A stretch of 24,149 nucleotides of DNA from contig JANODG010000220.1 of assembly GCA_031412575.1 (NCBI GenBank), positions 1 to 24,149 of the forward strand, in the 5' to 3' direction. A program made the position numbers and the translations under genes. Origin of the DNA: JAMLIO01 sp031412575. Its GTDB lineage: Bacteria > Bdellovibrionota > Bdellovibrionia > Bdellovibrionales > UBA1609. Shown piece by piece: positions 8,164 through 15,665 of this stretch; the stretch's first letter is position 1, and every line of letters begins with the position of its first letter. A model generated the notes under the pieces. That model was not told where the DNA came from. It was given only the letters and a program-made list of their open reading frames with translations, and did no database searches.

Positions 8164-8988
8164 TTAAAAAATATCGCTGACATACCAACTTAACAAAAGT
8201 GTTAAAAATAAAAAGGCTGTGCATTTAAGAGCTTGCGATCTTAAATTTATGTCACCGAGTGTCCAAATTAAAAATATCTTCGACAGATAAGAAGCGAGGA
8301 TTGAAATAGCCACGAGGTGGCCAAGGAGCTGCACTGAAACACCGTTACTTTCATGCAGTTGAACATTTGCTATCACAGATCCATGGATTTCAAATAAGGA
8401 TACTAAAAATGTTAAAATCATTAATCCTTTTTGTCCAAAAAAATTTTGAAGTATTTTTGAGATCACCAGAATTGAAATGATAAAAAAAGAGAGTTTTAAA
8501 ATTGGCAAAACATCAAAAGGAGTTTCAACATGTAGGGTTCTTTTGGAAATTATTTTCTGTGAATAAAACCAAATCATAATTACCGTCGCCACCAGGGGTC
8601 CGACAAAAACAATCAAAACCGAAAAGTGTAATTGCATTGTACCTGTTAAAACAATAGTAAGACCTTCAATTAGCATTGCTGAAGTTGCGGACAGAAAAAT
8701 TAAAATTTCATTGGATTCTGAATTATTAGATTTTGTTTCAATACTATTTTCTACATTATTTGTTTTACTCTTTCGTGCAAGCGAAGCCGTAGTAGCCGTG
8801 CTTGAAACTAAACCTCCAAAAAAACCTGTAAGGATGGCACCCATTCTTAAACCGAATGTGCGATTCATAAAAACTCCAAAGATTTGAATAAAAGCCAAAG
8901 CAAAAACCATTGTGGCCATTTTTTTTGGATTTAATAAATCCCAATTATCGATTGGGTTATTCGGTAATAACCAAACAAGCAGTCCCAT
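8164..8988 (-). CDS. DUF4010 membrane protein lacking the MgtC/SapB half
   Basis: A 274-residue integral membrane protein with about seven hydrophobic segments. The N-terminal part has the DUF4010 signature: VWLLPNNPIDNWDLLNP, then NRTFGLRMGAILTGFFGG and LVSSTATTASLARK. In the usual two-domain proteins (around 400 residues) an MgtC/SapB domain comes first; here only the DUF4010 half exists. The frame stays open 18 codons upstream of the ATG at 8988 and still reads as membrane helix (WIAPLLTLAL), but that stretch has no ATG, GTG or TTG. The chosen ATG has no ribosome site. The start is therefore unsure, and the gene may be a 5'-truncated remnant. Residues 80-95 form a polar linker rich in Asn and Ser. 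Confidence 0.75.
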   Translation of the reverse strand: MGLLVWLLPNNPIDNWDLLNPKKMATMVFALAFIQIFGVFMNRTFGLRMGAILTGFFGGLVSSTATTASLARKSKTNNVENSIETKSNNSESNEILIFLSATSAMLIEGLTIVLTGTMQLHFSVLIVFVGPLVATVIMIWFYSQKIISKRTLHVETPFDVLPILKLSFFIISILVISKILQNFFGQKGLMILTFLVSLFEIHGSVIANVQLHESNGVSVQLLGHLVAISILASYLSKIFLIWTLGDINLRSQALKCTAFLFLTLLLSWYVSDIF

Positions 8989-9048
8989 AAGGGCAAGCGT
9001 TAGTAAGGGGGCGATCCATGTTTTTTTGATAATATAAATATATCAGGA

Positions 9049-9062
9049 CTTAACTGGTTAAG
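9049..9062. repeat. Short perfect inverted repeat upstream of the DUF4010 gene
   Basis: CTTAAC-TG-GTTAAG in the 97-base gap between the AraC-gene stop and the DUF4010 start. It could be an operator for the downstream minus-strand genes or chance in AT-rich DNA. Confidence 0.3.
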
Positions 9063-9085
9063 ATATATCCTGCTGCAAAGATCAA

Positions 9086-10015
9086 TTAAATTCTCCATTC
9101 AGTATTCATGGCTAATTGATCTCGGGCTCTAAATTCTTTCGGTGGAATTCCTGTTAATCTCTTGAATGCTTTAGAGAAAGTAAAAGCGTCAGTGTAACCA
9201 ACTTCGTTAGCCACGTTTTCAACATTTAGATCTGTTGATGTGAGTAACTCCATTGCTCTTTGTATTCTAATGGTCGTTAAATAATGAAGGGGACTGTCGC
9301 CCATCAACTTTTTAAATCGTAATGCAAATCCAGACCTAGAAAGTCCAACGCTTTTGGCTAGCTCTTCAAGATTCCAATTCTTTGCAAGATTACCATGAAG
9401 CAACTCTAAAGCTTTTCTTAATTCTAAATTTTGAGTGGCGTGGCTCCAAGTCTTAGAATTTCGACCTGTTTCTTTTACGACTCGTCTTAAAATTAACGAG
9501 AACATCACATCAAGTAAACTTTGAATAAGTCGTTCGGATCCTAATTCGGGCGAACTCACTTCGTCAGACAACAGATCAATCATTTTATGAATTTTATCAT
9601 TCGCAGCCAAATCATTTTGCCTTAGTATAAACCAATCAGGAATTTCATTAAAGAACGGATGAACTGGATCATTCCAAAGTTGATAGGCTCCGCTGACTAT
9701 AGTTAATCTTGACGAGTTTGAATTATTAGAATTTAAACTAAATTCATTTAACGACATAACTTTAGATGGTTTTTTTTGGTCCGTACTAACGACATGTTCA
9801 TGACCACGGGCCATCAATGCAATTTCGCCTCGCTCAAGAACAATTGGTGATTTATTCTTCCCATGATGAATAAAAGCTTGTCCTTGAATAACCACATGAA
9901 ACCCAATAGACCGTGCGCAGGGGAATAATAAAGAGGTAGAATCTGAAAGGGAACGTTGTCCCAGTACTCGTGATCTAAGTCCTGAATGCACCAAAAGGTC
10001 GTTAAGTAAGTCCAC
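9086..10015 (-). CDS. AraC-family transcriptional regulator, cupin type
   Basis: A 309-residue regulator with a cupin_6-type sensor domain (about residues 1-170, with FHVVIQGQAFIHH and LERGEIALMARGHEHVV) and a C-terminal AraC DNA-binding domain (about 195-300). Both helix-turn-helix units are visible: LEELAKSVGLSRSGFALRF, and VENVANEVGYTDAFTFSKAF followed by KRLTGIPPKEFR. The GTG at 10015 gives the normal family N-terminus (MDLLNDLL), so I keep it despite the absence of a ribosome site. A TATAAT on the minus strand lies only about 12 bases before it, which suggests a leaderless transcript. It is divergent from the NmrA-type gene, the usual layout for a regulator and its target. Confidence 0.92.
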   Translation of the reverse strand: MDLLNDLLVHSGLRSRVLGQRSLSDSTSLLFPCARSIGFHVVIQGQAFIHHGKNKSPIVLERGEIALMARGHEHVVSTDQKKPSKVMSLNEFSLNSNNSNSSRLTIVSGAYQLWNDPVHPFFNEIPDWFILRQNDLAANDKIHKMIDLLSDEVSSPELGSERLIQSLLDVMFSLILRRVVKETGRNSKTWSHATQNLELRKALELLHGNLAKNWNLEELAKSVGLSRSGFALRFKKLMGDSPLHYLTTIRIQRAMELLTSTDLNVENVANEVGYTDAFTFSKAFKRLTGIPPKEFRARDQLAMNTEWRI

Positions 10016-10026
10016 TAAATAAGCTT

Positions 10027-10032
10027 ATTATA
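10027..10032 (-). promoter_or_regulatory. -10 element of the AraC-family gene
   Basis: A perfect TATAAT on the minus strand whose 3' edge is 11 bases from the GTG start. Transcription would begin about 5 bases before the start codon. I see no good -35 at 16-18 bases. Confidence 0.45.
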
Positions 10033-10091
10033 CAATAGGTCTAAAATCCACATACTTGGACTAATTGACATGAAAAAAGGATTTTTATGCA

Positions 10092-10120
10092 TTAAAAATA
10101 ACAAATATAAACACTATAGT
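10092..10120 (+). promoter_or_regulatory. Possible promoter of the NmrA-type gene
   Basis: TTAAAA at 10092-10097, a 17-base spacer, then TATAGT at 10115-10120. A perfect TTGACA at 10065-10070 is also present but has only a poor partner (TATGCA, 15-base spacer). The ribosome site AAGGAGG at 10140-10146 follows. Confidence 0.4.
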
Positions 10121-10126
10121 TATTTT
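10095..10126. repeat. Inverted repeat over the NmrA-gene promoter, possible operator
   Basis: AAAATAAC (10095-10102) and GTTATTTT (10119-10126) are perfect complements 16 bases apart. They overlap the proposed -35 and the edge of the -10. The divergent AraC regulator is the natural candidate to bind here, but the halves are AT-rich and could match by chance. Confidence 0.35.
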
Positions 10127-10152
10127 ATACACAATGCTTTAAGGAGGCAAAA

Positions 10153-10986
10153 ATGGGTAAAATTCTAGTTATAGGTGCAAGTGGAACTGTGGGTTCCGAA
10201 GTCGCAAAAATCTTAAAACTAAAAAAACAAGAGGTACTTAGAGCCACTGGTCAAACAAATCTTAAACCAGATCAAGTTCATTTGAATTTAGTAACTGGAA
10301 AAGGCTCAGAAGTATTTAGTAAAGTTGAAAAAATATTTATGCTATCGCCCCCTGGACATACCAACCAGGACGAATTGTTAATCCCACTGATCGATAAAGC
10401 CAAAAACGCTGGAGTTAAAAAAATTGTTCTTATGACTGCAATGGGCGCAGACGCGAATGATCAAGCTCCATTAAGAAAAGTCGAACTCCACTTGATCAGT
10501 TCTGGCCTAAATTATAACATCATCCGCCCTAATTGGTTTATGCAAAACTTTAACTCTTATTGGATTCATGACATCAATCACTCCGACGCCATTAGGCTTC
10601 CTGTTGAAAAAGCTAAGGGAAGTTTTATTGATGCCAGAGATATTGCAGCAGTAGCCGCAGAATTAATTGTGACGGAAAAATTTAATAAACAGGCTTTTAA
10701 TTTAACGGGTAGTGAAGCCTTAGATCATGACCAAGTAGCTGGTATTTTATCAGATGTGTCTAATCGTGATATTAAGTTTGAAAATATACCTTCAGGTCAA
10801 ATGCTTGAAGGCTTACTAAAAGCTGGATTACCAAGGCCGTATTCAGAATTTATGTTGATGATCCTTGAGTTTTTTAGACTAGGGTATTCGGCTCAGGTCA
10901 CGGACTCGGTGGAAATGATCACTGGCAAAAAACCAATCACATTTAAACACTACGCGGATGACTATAAAGCGGCTTGGCGAGTTTAA
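10153..10986 (+). CDS. NmrA-type NAD(P)-binding oxidoreductase
   Basis: A 277-residue atypical short-chain dehydrogenase of the NmrA/NAD(P)H-binding group. The Rossmann glycine loop GASGTVG is at residues 8-14. Other family marks are the IFMLSPPG strand, the IVLMTAMGA strand, the conserved NIIRPNWFMQNF segment and the IDARDIAAVAAELI block. Members either reduce small substrates such as quinones or azo compounds, or sense NAD(P) redox state; this sequence does not show which. The active-site YxxxK of classical SDRs is absent, as expected for the group. A strong AAGGAGG ribosome site precedes the ATG. The divergent AraC-family gene is the likely regulator. Confidence 0.9.
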   Translation: MGKILVIGASGTVGSEVAKILKLKKQEVLRATGQTNLKPDQVHLNLVTGKGSEVFSKVEKIFMLSPPGHTNQDELLIPLIDKAKNAGVKKIVLMTAMGADANDQAPLRKVELHLISSGLNYNIIRPNWFMQNFNSYWIHDINHSDAIRLPVEKAKGSFIDARDIAAVAAELIVTEKFNKQAFNLTGSEALDHDQVAGILSDVSNRDIKFENIPSGQMLEGLLKAGLPRPYSEFMLMILEFFRLGYSAQVTDSVEMITGKKPITFKHYADDYKAAWRV

Positions 10987-11058
10987 AGCCTTTTAAATTA
11001 TTATTTTGATTGTAATTAAATATAACTTGAAAAACATGCGAATTCCTAAAGAAGGGTG

Positions 11059-11092
11059 GGGCATTTACAATTACGAATTTATTACAATGCCC
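11059..11092. repeat. Inverted repeat between the NmrA-type and serpin genes
   Basis: GGGCATT (11059-11065) pairs perfectly with AATGCCC (11086-11092) around a 20-base loop. It could be a weak terminator for the upstream gene (only CTTTTC follows) or a leader structure for the serpin. The rest of this 207-base gap shows no gene. Confidence 0.35.
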
Positions 11093-11193
11093 TGCGCTTT
11101 TCAAAAATGTGAAGTGACTGTTTTATAAATAAATTGCATTTTGCTACAAAACAATTTGGTTATTAAAATTACTTCAAAAAACTAGGAGTTAGT

Positions 11194-12474
11194 ATGAAAG
11201 CATTTAAGTTTTTAATCGTGTTAGCATTTCTTCCCACATTGGCCATGGGGCAAGGTAGATCGTGTATCAACTTTTTAAATACCGAATCAGCAGCGGCTGT
11301 AAATCAGTTGGGTTTAGGCATTGCTTCTGAACTCTATGAAAGTGGTAGCAACTTTGTATACTCACCAGTTTCAACAAGTGCCGCAGTTCAGATGGCCGTA
11401 GTTGGAGCGACAGGAAGTAACAGAACTGAAATGATGAACGTTATGGGTTTAACAGACGAAATGCTTACAGTAGGCTTTCAAAGTTTAATTGTTGGATTAA
11501 CTTCTGATATTCCACAACTTAGAGATTACGAAAAAGTTGATGGCAAATGGGAAACCGTAGAAAGCCCTGCTTATGAATTAACCCTAACTAACGCAGTTTG
11601 GTTAAATGAAGACGCAGCATCTTTAAATCCAGCATATGCCCAAGACTTACTAAAATTCTATGGCTCACCTGCAACGGCCATCCCTTTCAACAATGAAGGT
11701 GTTGATACCATCAATGACTGGGTAGCTAATAATACAAAAGGTAAAATCACCAACTTGATCAGCGAGCTTGATCCTGCAGATGGTAGATTAGTGTTAACAA
11801 ACGCAATCAGAATTAAAGCTAAATGGGAACAGCCTTTCGCGATGACTGAACCGAAGCCTTTTAATATTACATCTAGTCAGCAAATTACGGCTGATACTAT
11901 GGTCACAGAAGAAGTAGGCATTTATGTTCCTATGCTTGAAGATGAAGACGTGTTAGCGATAAGCCTAAACACTGAGGGCAGCCAAGCGAATGGTGAGGCA
12001 AGAATTCAGATGCATATCATTATGCCTAAAACAGAAAGTGTTGGCGATTTACTTGCCAGCCAAGACGGCATAAAAAATATCATTGCTGGTTTAAAATCAA
12101 GTTATGCAGATTCAACTTATGTGGAAATGCCAAAGTTTAAAATTGAAACTAAAGAGGCTTTGGATTTAATCCCAGCATTTCAATCTTTAGGAATGAACCA
12201 AGCCTTTGTTGGTCAAATGGGTAATTTTGATTATATGTTAGATGGCTCACCTGAATCCTTATATATAGCGTTCATTTTACAAAAAGCATTTATTCAAGTG
12301 GATGAAAATGGTTTCGAGGCCGCAGCTGCAACAGCGGTTGGTATCGGGGCTGAGTCTGTACCAATGCCTGCTTCCAAAAAAGCTACAATCAATCAACCTT
12401 TTGTTTATGTCATCACCGATAACGAAACAGGTTTAAATTTATTTGTTGGTGTAGTTAATAATCCTGCAGAATAA
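11194..12474 (+). CDS. Secreted serpin (serine/cysteine protease inhibitor)
   Basis: A full-length serpin of 426 residues with a Sec signal peptide (cleavage near MG-QG, residues 18-20), so it acts outside the cytoplasm. Family landmarks are the N-terminal NFVYSPVSTSAAVQM, the shutter-like TLTNAVWLNED and RLVLTNAIRIKAKW, and the C-terminal INQPFVYVI and GLNLFVGVV. The reactive-loop hinge G373-F-E-AAAATAV is of the inhibitory type. Aligned to the usual 17-residue loop, P1 is E387 and P1' is S388, which would favour a Glu-specific or unusual target; M391 is an alternative. P14 is Phe374, where a small residue is normal. Ribosome site AGGAG. Its gene ends at a strong terminator. Confidence 0.95.
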   Translation: MKAFKFLIVLAFLPTLAMGQGRSCINFLNTESAAAVNQLGLGIASELYESGSNFVYSPVSTSAAVQMAVVGATGSNRTEMMNVMGLTDEMLTVGFQSLIVGLTSDIPQLRDYEKVDGKWETVESPAYELTLTNAVWLNEDAASLNPAYAQDLLKFYGSPATAIPFNNEGVDTINDWVANNTKGKITNLISELDPADGRLVLTNAIRIKAKWEQPFAMTEPKPFNITSSQQITADTMVTEEVGIYVPMLEDEDVLAISLNTEGSQANGEARIQMHIIMPKTESVGDLLASQDGIKNIIAGLKSSYADSTYVEMPKFKIETKEALDLIPAFQSLGMNQAFVGQMGNFDYMLDGSPESLYIAFILQKAFIQVDENGFEAAAATAVGIGAESVPMPASKKATINQPFVYVITDNETGLNLFVGVVNNPAE

Positions 12475-12498
12475 ATTTTTCTTAAAAACTTTGAATAA

Positions 12499-12532
12499 AA
12501 AAAGGCCTAGAGATTTATCTCTAGGCCTTTTT
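12499..12532. terminator. Bidirectional terminator between the serpin and ice-binding genes
   Basis: A perfect 15-bp stem, AAAAAGGCCTAGAGA (12499-12513) with TCTCTAGGCCTTTTT (12518-12532), and a TTTA loop. The A- and T-tracts let it serve both converging genes. Confidence 0.95.
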
Positions 12533-12562
12533 AATTTTAAATCGCATTAATGTGTTTTAGGA

Positions 12563-13390
12563 CTACTGTTCAGTGATTGCATTGTCGTCAAGAACTACTG
12601 CGGTTTGAGCATAGATTCGACCATTTAAAACTGCGTTTGTATCTAAGATCACAGATGTTTTACCAAGTATGATTCCATGAAACTGCGACGTAGTTCCAAT
12701 CGTAACCTGTCCAGCAACTTGCCAAAAAATATTTTCAGCTCTTGCACCACCGGCAAGGATAATGTCCGTAGCTGCCGCCATGGTTAAATCACCTGCGATT
12801 TGAAAAATCCAAACGTCGTTAGCTCCACCACTGATCGTAACGTTTGTAGGGATAGTTACAGTGTTTGTCCAATTGTATAAGTTCGGCGCTAAAGTTAATC
12901 CACCTAAGTTGCCTGTAGCAAGTTCTCTTCGGTCCGCAGGAGTTCGGCCGGCAGCATCGTTATAAGCTGTTTCCATATTGCTAATCGCAGTTGTTAGGTT
13001 GGACGGTGTAGGTGTACTGTAATTGGCCGCATAAACTCTTCCTGTAACAGATGAGGATGTTGAAAATTCATTGGACGCGTCTGCCATCAAACCAAATCCT
13101 GTAATTAAACTCGCAGCTGCAGGACTAATTCCAATCTTACCTGTAATGTTTGAACCGGTAACGTTAGATACACCTGACTTTGCAAGAATCACATAATTTC
13201 CAGCAGCACCTAAATCACCAGACTGAACACTGCCACCATTCGGAGATAAGCTGACGGGTGCAGGTCCGTCACCTAATGGGTTTCTTGGGTTAAGACTTGA
13301 AGAATCATCACTTCCACAACTTAATAAAGCTAATATGTTTAATGCTAAAACAAGTTTCAAAGACTTTTGAAACATACGACGGTTTATCAT
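12563..13390 (-). CDS. Ice-binding (DUF3494) domain lipoprotein
   Basis: A 275-residue protein made of a lipoprotein signal (lipobox LLSC, Cys25), a short Ser/Asp/Pro-rich linker and one DUF3494 ice-binding domain (about residues 57-275). Domain marks include LGAAGNYVILAKSGV, TGKIGISP, METAYNDAAGR, LGGLTLAPNLYNW, VWIFQIAGDLT, NIFWQVAGQVTIG, FHGIILGKTSVIL and NGRIYAQTAVVLD. This is the discontinuous beta-solenoid found in many polar microbes, where it adsorbs to ice and limits crystal growth; some members may serve other roles. Gly follows Cys25, so by the enteric +2 rule it would go to the outer membrane. AAGGA precedes the ATG by four to five bases. Confidence 0.93.
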   Translation of the reverse strand: MINRRMFQKSLKLVLALNILALLSCGSDDSSSLNPRNPLGDGPAPVSLSPNGGSVQSGDLGAAGNYVILAKSGVSNVTGSNITGKIGISPAAASLITGFGLMADASNEFSTSSSVTGRVYAANYSTPTPSNLTTAISNMETAYNDAAGRTPADRRELATGNLGGLTLAPNLYNWTNTVTIPTNVTISGGANDVWIFQIAGDLTMAAATDIILAGGARAENIFWQVAGQVTIGTTSQFHGIILGKTSVILDTNAVLNGRIYAQTAVVLDDNAITEQ

Positions 13391-13699
13391 GTAATCCTTT
13401 GTTGACTTTTAAGGGTCAGATTTTTTTTACGTTGGTGGAGCAGAGATTCTATTCCAGAACCTAAAGCCTACGTCGTAAAATTTTAATTAGATACGCGTTG
13501 AAGGTCCTGCGAAAAAATTCGAAACCTAAATTTTTTTCTGTTCACGACGGACCTTAAGCGAACTGAAGCTGAGATCGTCGGCGAGCGACCTCAGTTCGTT
13601 GGTCAACGTTCTAAATCATTATTAATTTGAAAATTATTTTCTAAAGTTGTGAGTCATTAAGATTTTTTAATACACAATTGCGCTCATTGAGTTGTGAAA
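13391..13699. other. 309-base intergenic region with inverted repeats
   Basis: No convincing gene is visible. The part next to 13390 must hold the promoter and leader of the ice-binding gene. Between 13501 and 13608 there are nested inverted repeats: AAGGTCC (13501-13507) with GGACCTT (13549-13555); AGCGAACTGA (13557-13566) with TCAGTTCGTT (13591-13600, one G-T pair); and CGTTG-GT-CAACG (13597-13608), which competes with the previous one. This stretch is richer in GC than its surroundings. It could encode a small structured RNA or a transcription end; I cannot tell which. Confidence 0.4.
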
Positions 13700-14692
13700 T
13701 TATCTTTTTATTACAATTCCAACAGCCGCAATTCTTTCCACATTTAAAAATCTTGGTGAGGAAAGCTCTTCGCCAAAAATATCTGGATCAAGTTCTTCGT
13801 AAGAAAATCTAATGGAAGGATCTAAAATTTTTCGTAAACCCTTTAACACTTGATCTTCGCCGTTAATGACACACGCCCCAGTGTACATAGCTAAGTGACC
13901 GCCAGGATTTAAATATTTCATAGCACATTCTATCATTTGAAGAGAAAGTTCTGATCCAAAATTTTTTCCACCATCACGATAAGACCGTTTGCCTTCGTCC
14001 ATGATGAACGGAGGATTTGCAATGACCCAATCGGCACCTTTAGGTACGCCACTTAAAAAATTACTTTTAAGAATTGTAACATTAGTAAAGCCATTCATAG
14101 CACAATTGGCTTTTGCTAAAATCAGTGCACTTTCGTTGATATCGGTAAGCGTGATTTTATTTGCACGATTCGCTAATAATAATCCACCAACTCCTGTCCC
14201 ACAGCCTAGATCTAAAATATGTTTTGCAACTTTAATATTATCTTTTAAAAAGCGAACAAAGCGATAAGAGTCAGGCCCAAAAAATACCGAGTTTGACTGA
14301 TTCGTCGGATATGCGGAATGCCAAAAAAGTTTATTGTCGAGGGTCGAGGCTCGCAAAAGGCTACGAATAAATCCTGGCTTTGAACCTTCAATTATTAATT
14401 TAGCAGCGCGAAACAAATCCAATAGTGATGACGGAAAAAATTCTTCTGGCACTTCATGATTCCAACCTAAAAAATCTCGAAGTGCATGTTCTTTTGAAAG
14501 TGGAATTTTTTGTTCTAGAAATCGACGGTGAGTTTCGGGGGTTACGGTTGTGAAATTATAATGTCTATGTTTAAGCTCCTTTCCTAGAAGAATTAAGTCT
14601 TTTACGTTATCTTCGTGAACTAAGGGTTTTACAAAAGGCCTGTTGAATAAATGATCGAAAGAATTTTGAAACGAAAATTCGGTTAATTTCAT
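13700..14692 (-). CDS. Class I SAM-dependent methyltransferase (NPPF type)
   Basis: A 330-residue methyltransferase. The SAM-binding loop DLGCGTG is at 161-167, the acidic end of strand 2 in TLTDINESA (181-189), and the catalytic-type NPPF at 226-229. Enzymes with NPPF/NPPY methylate nitrogen atoms of glutamine (PrmC/HemK) or of bases in RNA and DNA (RsmC). The FFGPDSYRF segment just before the SAM loop also recalls the PrmC-like group. A 130-residue helical N-terminal domain probably selects the substrate, which is unknown. The ATG at 14692 overlaps the TGA of the upstream hydrolase as ATGA, so translation is coupled. An ATG at 14728 in the same frame lies inside that upstream gene and is less likely. 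Confidence 0.85.
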   Translation of the reverse strand: MKLTEFSFQNSFDHLFNRPFVKPLVHEDNVKDLILLGKELKHRHYNFTTVTPETHRRFLEQKIPLSKEHALRDFLGWNHEVPEEFFPSSLLDLFRAAKLIIEGSKPGFIRSLLRASTLDNKLFWHSAYPTNQSNSVFFGPDSYRFVRFLKDNIKVAKHILDLGCGTGVGGLLLANRANKITLTDINESALILAKANCAMNGFTNVTILKSNFLSGVPKGADWVIANPPFIMDEGKRSYRDGGKNFGSELSLQMIECAMKYLNPGGHLAMYTGACVINGEDQVLKGLRKILDPSIRFSYEELDPDIFGEELSSPRFLNVERIAAVGIVIKR

Positions 14693-15600
14693 GTTGGACC
14701 CACTTCGTGGATTTTTGTAGTTAAGCATGCGGCATTTCCGCCCGCCAGCGAATACTGATTAAGGGTAGTGACAATTACAGTTTTACCAAAAGCTTCTAAA
14801 ATTTTTTTTATTCGCGGGAGTTTAGATCCCATGATGACGGTTTGTTCCACTTCCACTAAATTAAGACCAAACTGTATGGCTTCATCCCAAGATACACAAA
14901 TTAGGTTTTTAATCTTTTCGCAGCTTAAAAGTTTTTGCCATGCCTCTTCTGTAAAAGCACCCTTGTATGCCAATACAAATCCGTTATTTAAAACAGTTAA
15001 GGCTGTATCCAAATGGTAAAAGTGAGGATCGATAAGTTCTAAAGTTATAATTTCAGAATTTAAAAATTGGCCAATGTAAAATGCGGCTCGTTCGTCTGTT
15101 CTGAAACCAAATCCCATGAAGGCTAAATTTTCATTGTCATAAACTACAACGTCTCCGCCTTCAAAAATAAAAGGACAAGTGTCCTGAACGCCAAATCCTA
15201 AGCGTCGTAATTCATCTCGCCTGGGAATTTGTTCGTCTTGCCTTTGATGATGTTTTAATTTTGCAAGTAAGGCTTGTGGTCGACCTTGTCGCCAAACCAG
15301 TAAGGCATTGTCTTTTACAAAGACCGAATCAAACGAATTGTGAACAAATGGCAACTGTAAAATCTCGGCACCAGCATAAATTAAAGCTTCCGAAAAAATT
15401 TCGTGCTGTGAGATTGCTTCTGAGACTAAGACTTCCCCCAAGCGCATGTGAGGATTGATTTGCCACGCCACTTGAAAGGCACACGTCTGATCATTGAAAG
15501 TCACCGTGTCGTCTCCTACTGCAAGTGCGTGAAAATTTTCATGCACACATTTAGGTGCACTAATCACGAAAGTTGGTTTTTTAACTAAATGTAATTTCAT
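14689..15600 (-). CDS. Arginine deiminase / DDAH-like guanidino hydrolase
   Basis: A 303-residue member of the guanidine-modifying superfamily (arginine deiminase, dimethylarginine hydrolase, amidinotransferases). The catalytic pieces are in order: HNSFDSVFVKD (87-97), FEGGDVV (146-152, Glu147 and Asp150), FYHLDTAL (194-201, His196) and the nucleophile Cys292 in GGNAACL. Such enzymes attack the guanidinium carbon of arginine or related compounds and release ammonia or an amine. Which substrate is used cannot be read off. I start at the ATG at 15600, with GGAG seven bases upstream; the open frame runs back to 15810 but crosses the divergent gene. It is first in a two-gene unit with the methyltransferase, divergent from the cyanophycin-type operon. 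Confidence 0.85.
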   Translation of the reverse strand: MKLHLVKKPTFVISAPKCVHENFHALAVGDDTVTFNDQTCAFQVAWQINPHMRLGEVLVSEAISQHEIFSEALIYAGAEILQLPFVHNSFDSVFVKDNALLVWRQGRPQALLAKLKHHQRQDEQIPRRDELRRLGFGVQDTCPFIFEGGDVVVYDNENLAFMGFGFRTDERAAFYIGQFLNSEIITLELIDPHFYHLDTALTVLNNGFVLAYKGAFTEEAWQKLLSCEKIKNLICVSWDEAIQFGLNLVEVEQTVIMGSKLPRIKKILEAFGKTVIVTTLNQYSLAGGNAACLTTKIHEVGPT

Positions 15601-15621
15601 AAACATCTCCGTAGCCCACGC

Positions 15622-15640
15622 AAAGCACAATCGGGGCCAA
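15622..15640 (-). promoter_or_regulatory. Possible sigma-54-type promoter for the deiminase-like gene
   Basis: On the minus strand TTGGCCCC-GATT-GTGCT matches the -24/-12 consensus YTGGCACG-N4-TTGCW at 10 of 13 positions, including the essential GG-N10-GC. The start codon is about 24 bases beyond the GC. An alternative sigma-70 -10 (TAAAAT, minus strand, 15649-15644) has no good -35. Confidence 0.3.
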
Positions 15641-15649
15641 GGCATTTTA

Positions 15650-15665
15650 GGGCATGGATGCTGCA
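15650..15665 (+). promoter_or_regulatory. Possible sigma-54-type promoter for the cyanophycin-type operon
   Basis: GGGCATG-GATG-CTGCA keeps GG-N10-GC and matches nine of 13 consensus positions. Transcription would start near 15676, just before the GGAGG ribosome site at 15682-15686. No convincing sigma-70 -10 lies in front of this operon. Confidence 0.35.

Noticed and set aside
13989..15458. Plus-strand open frames opposite the methyltransferase and hydrolase genes (13989-14267, 14768-15019, 15261-15458)
   Set aside because: Antisense shadows of recognised genes, with unlikely composition and no start signals.
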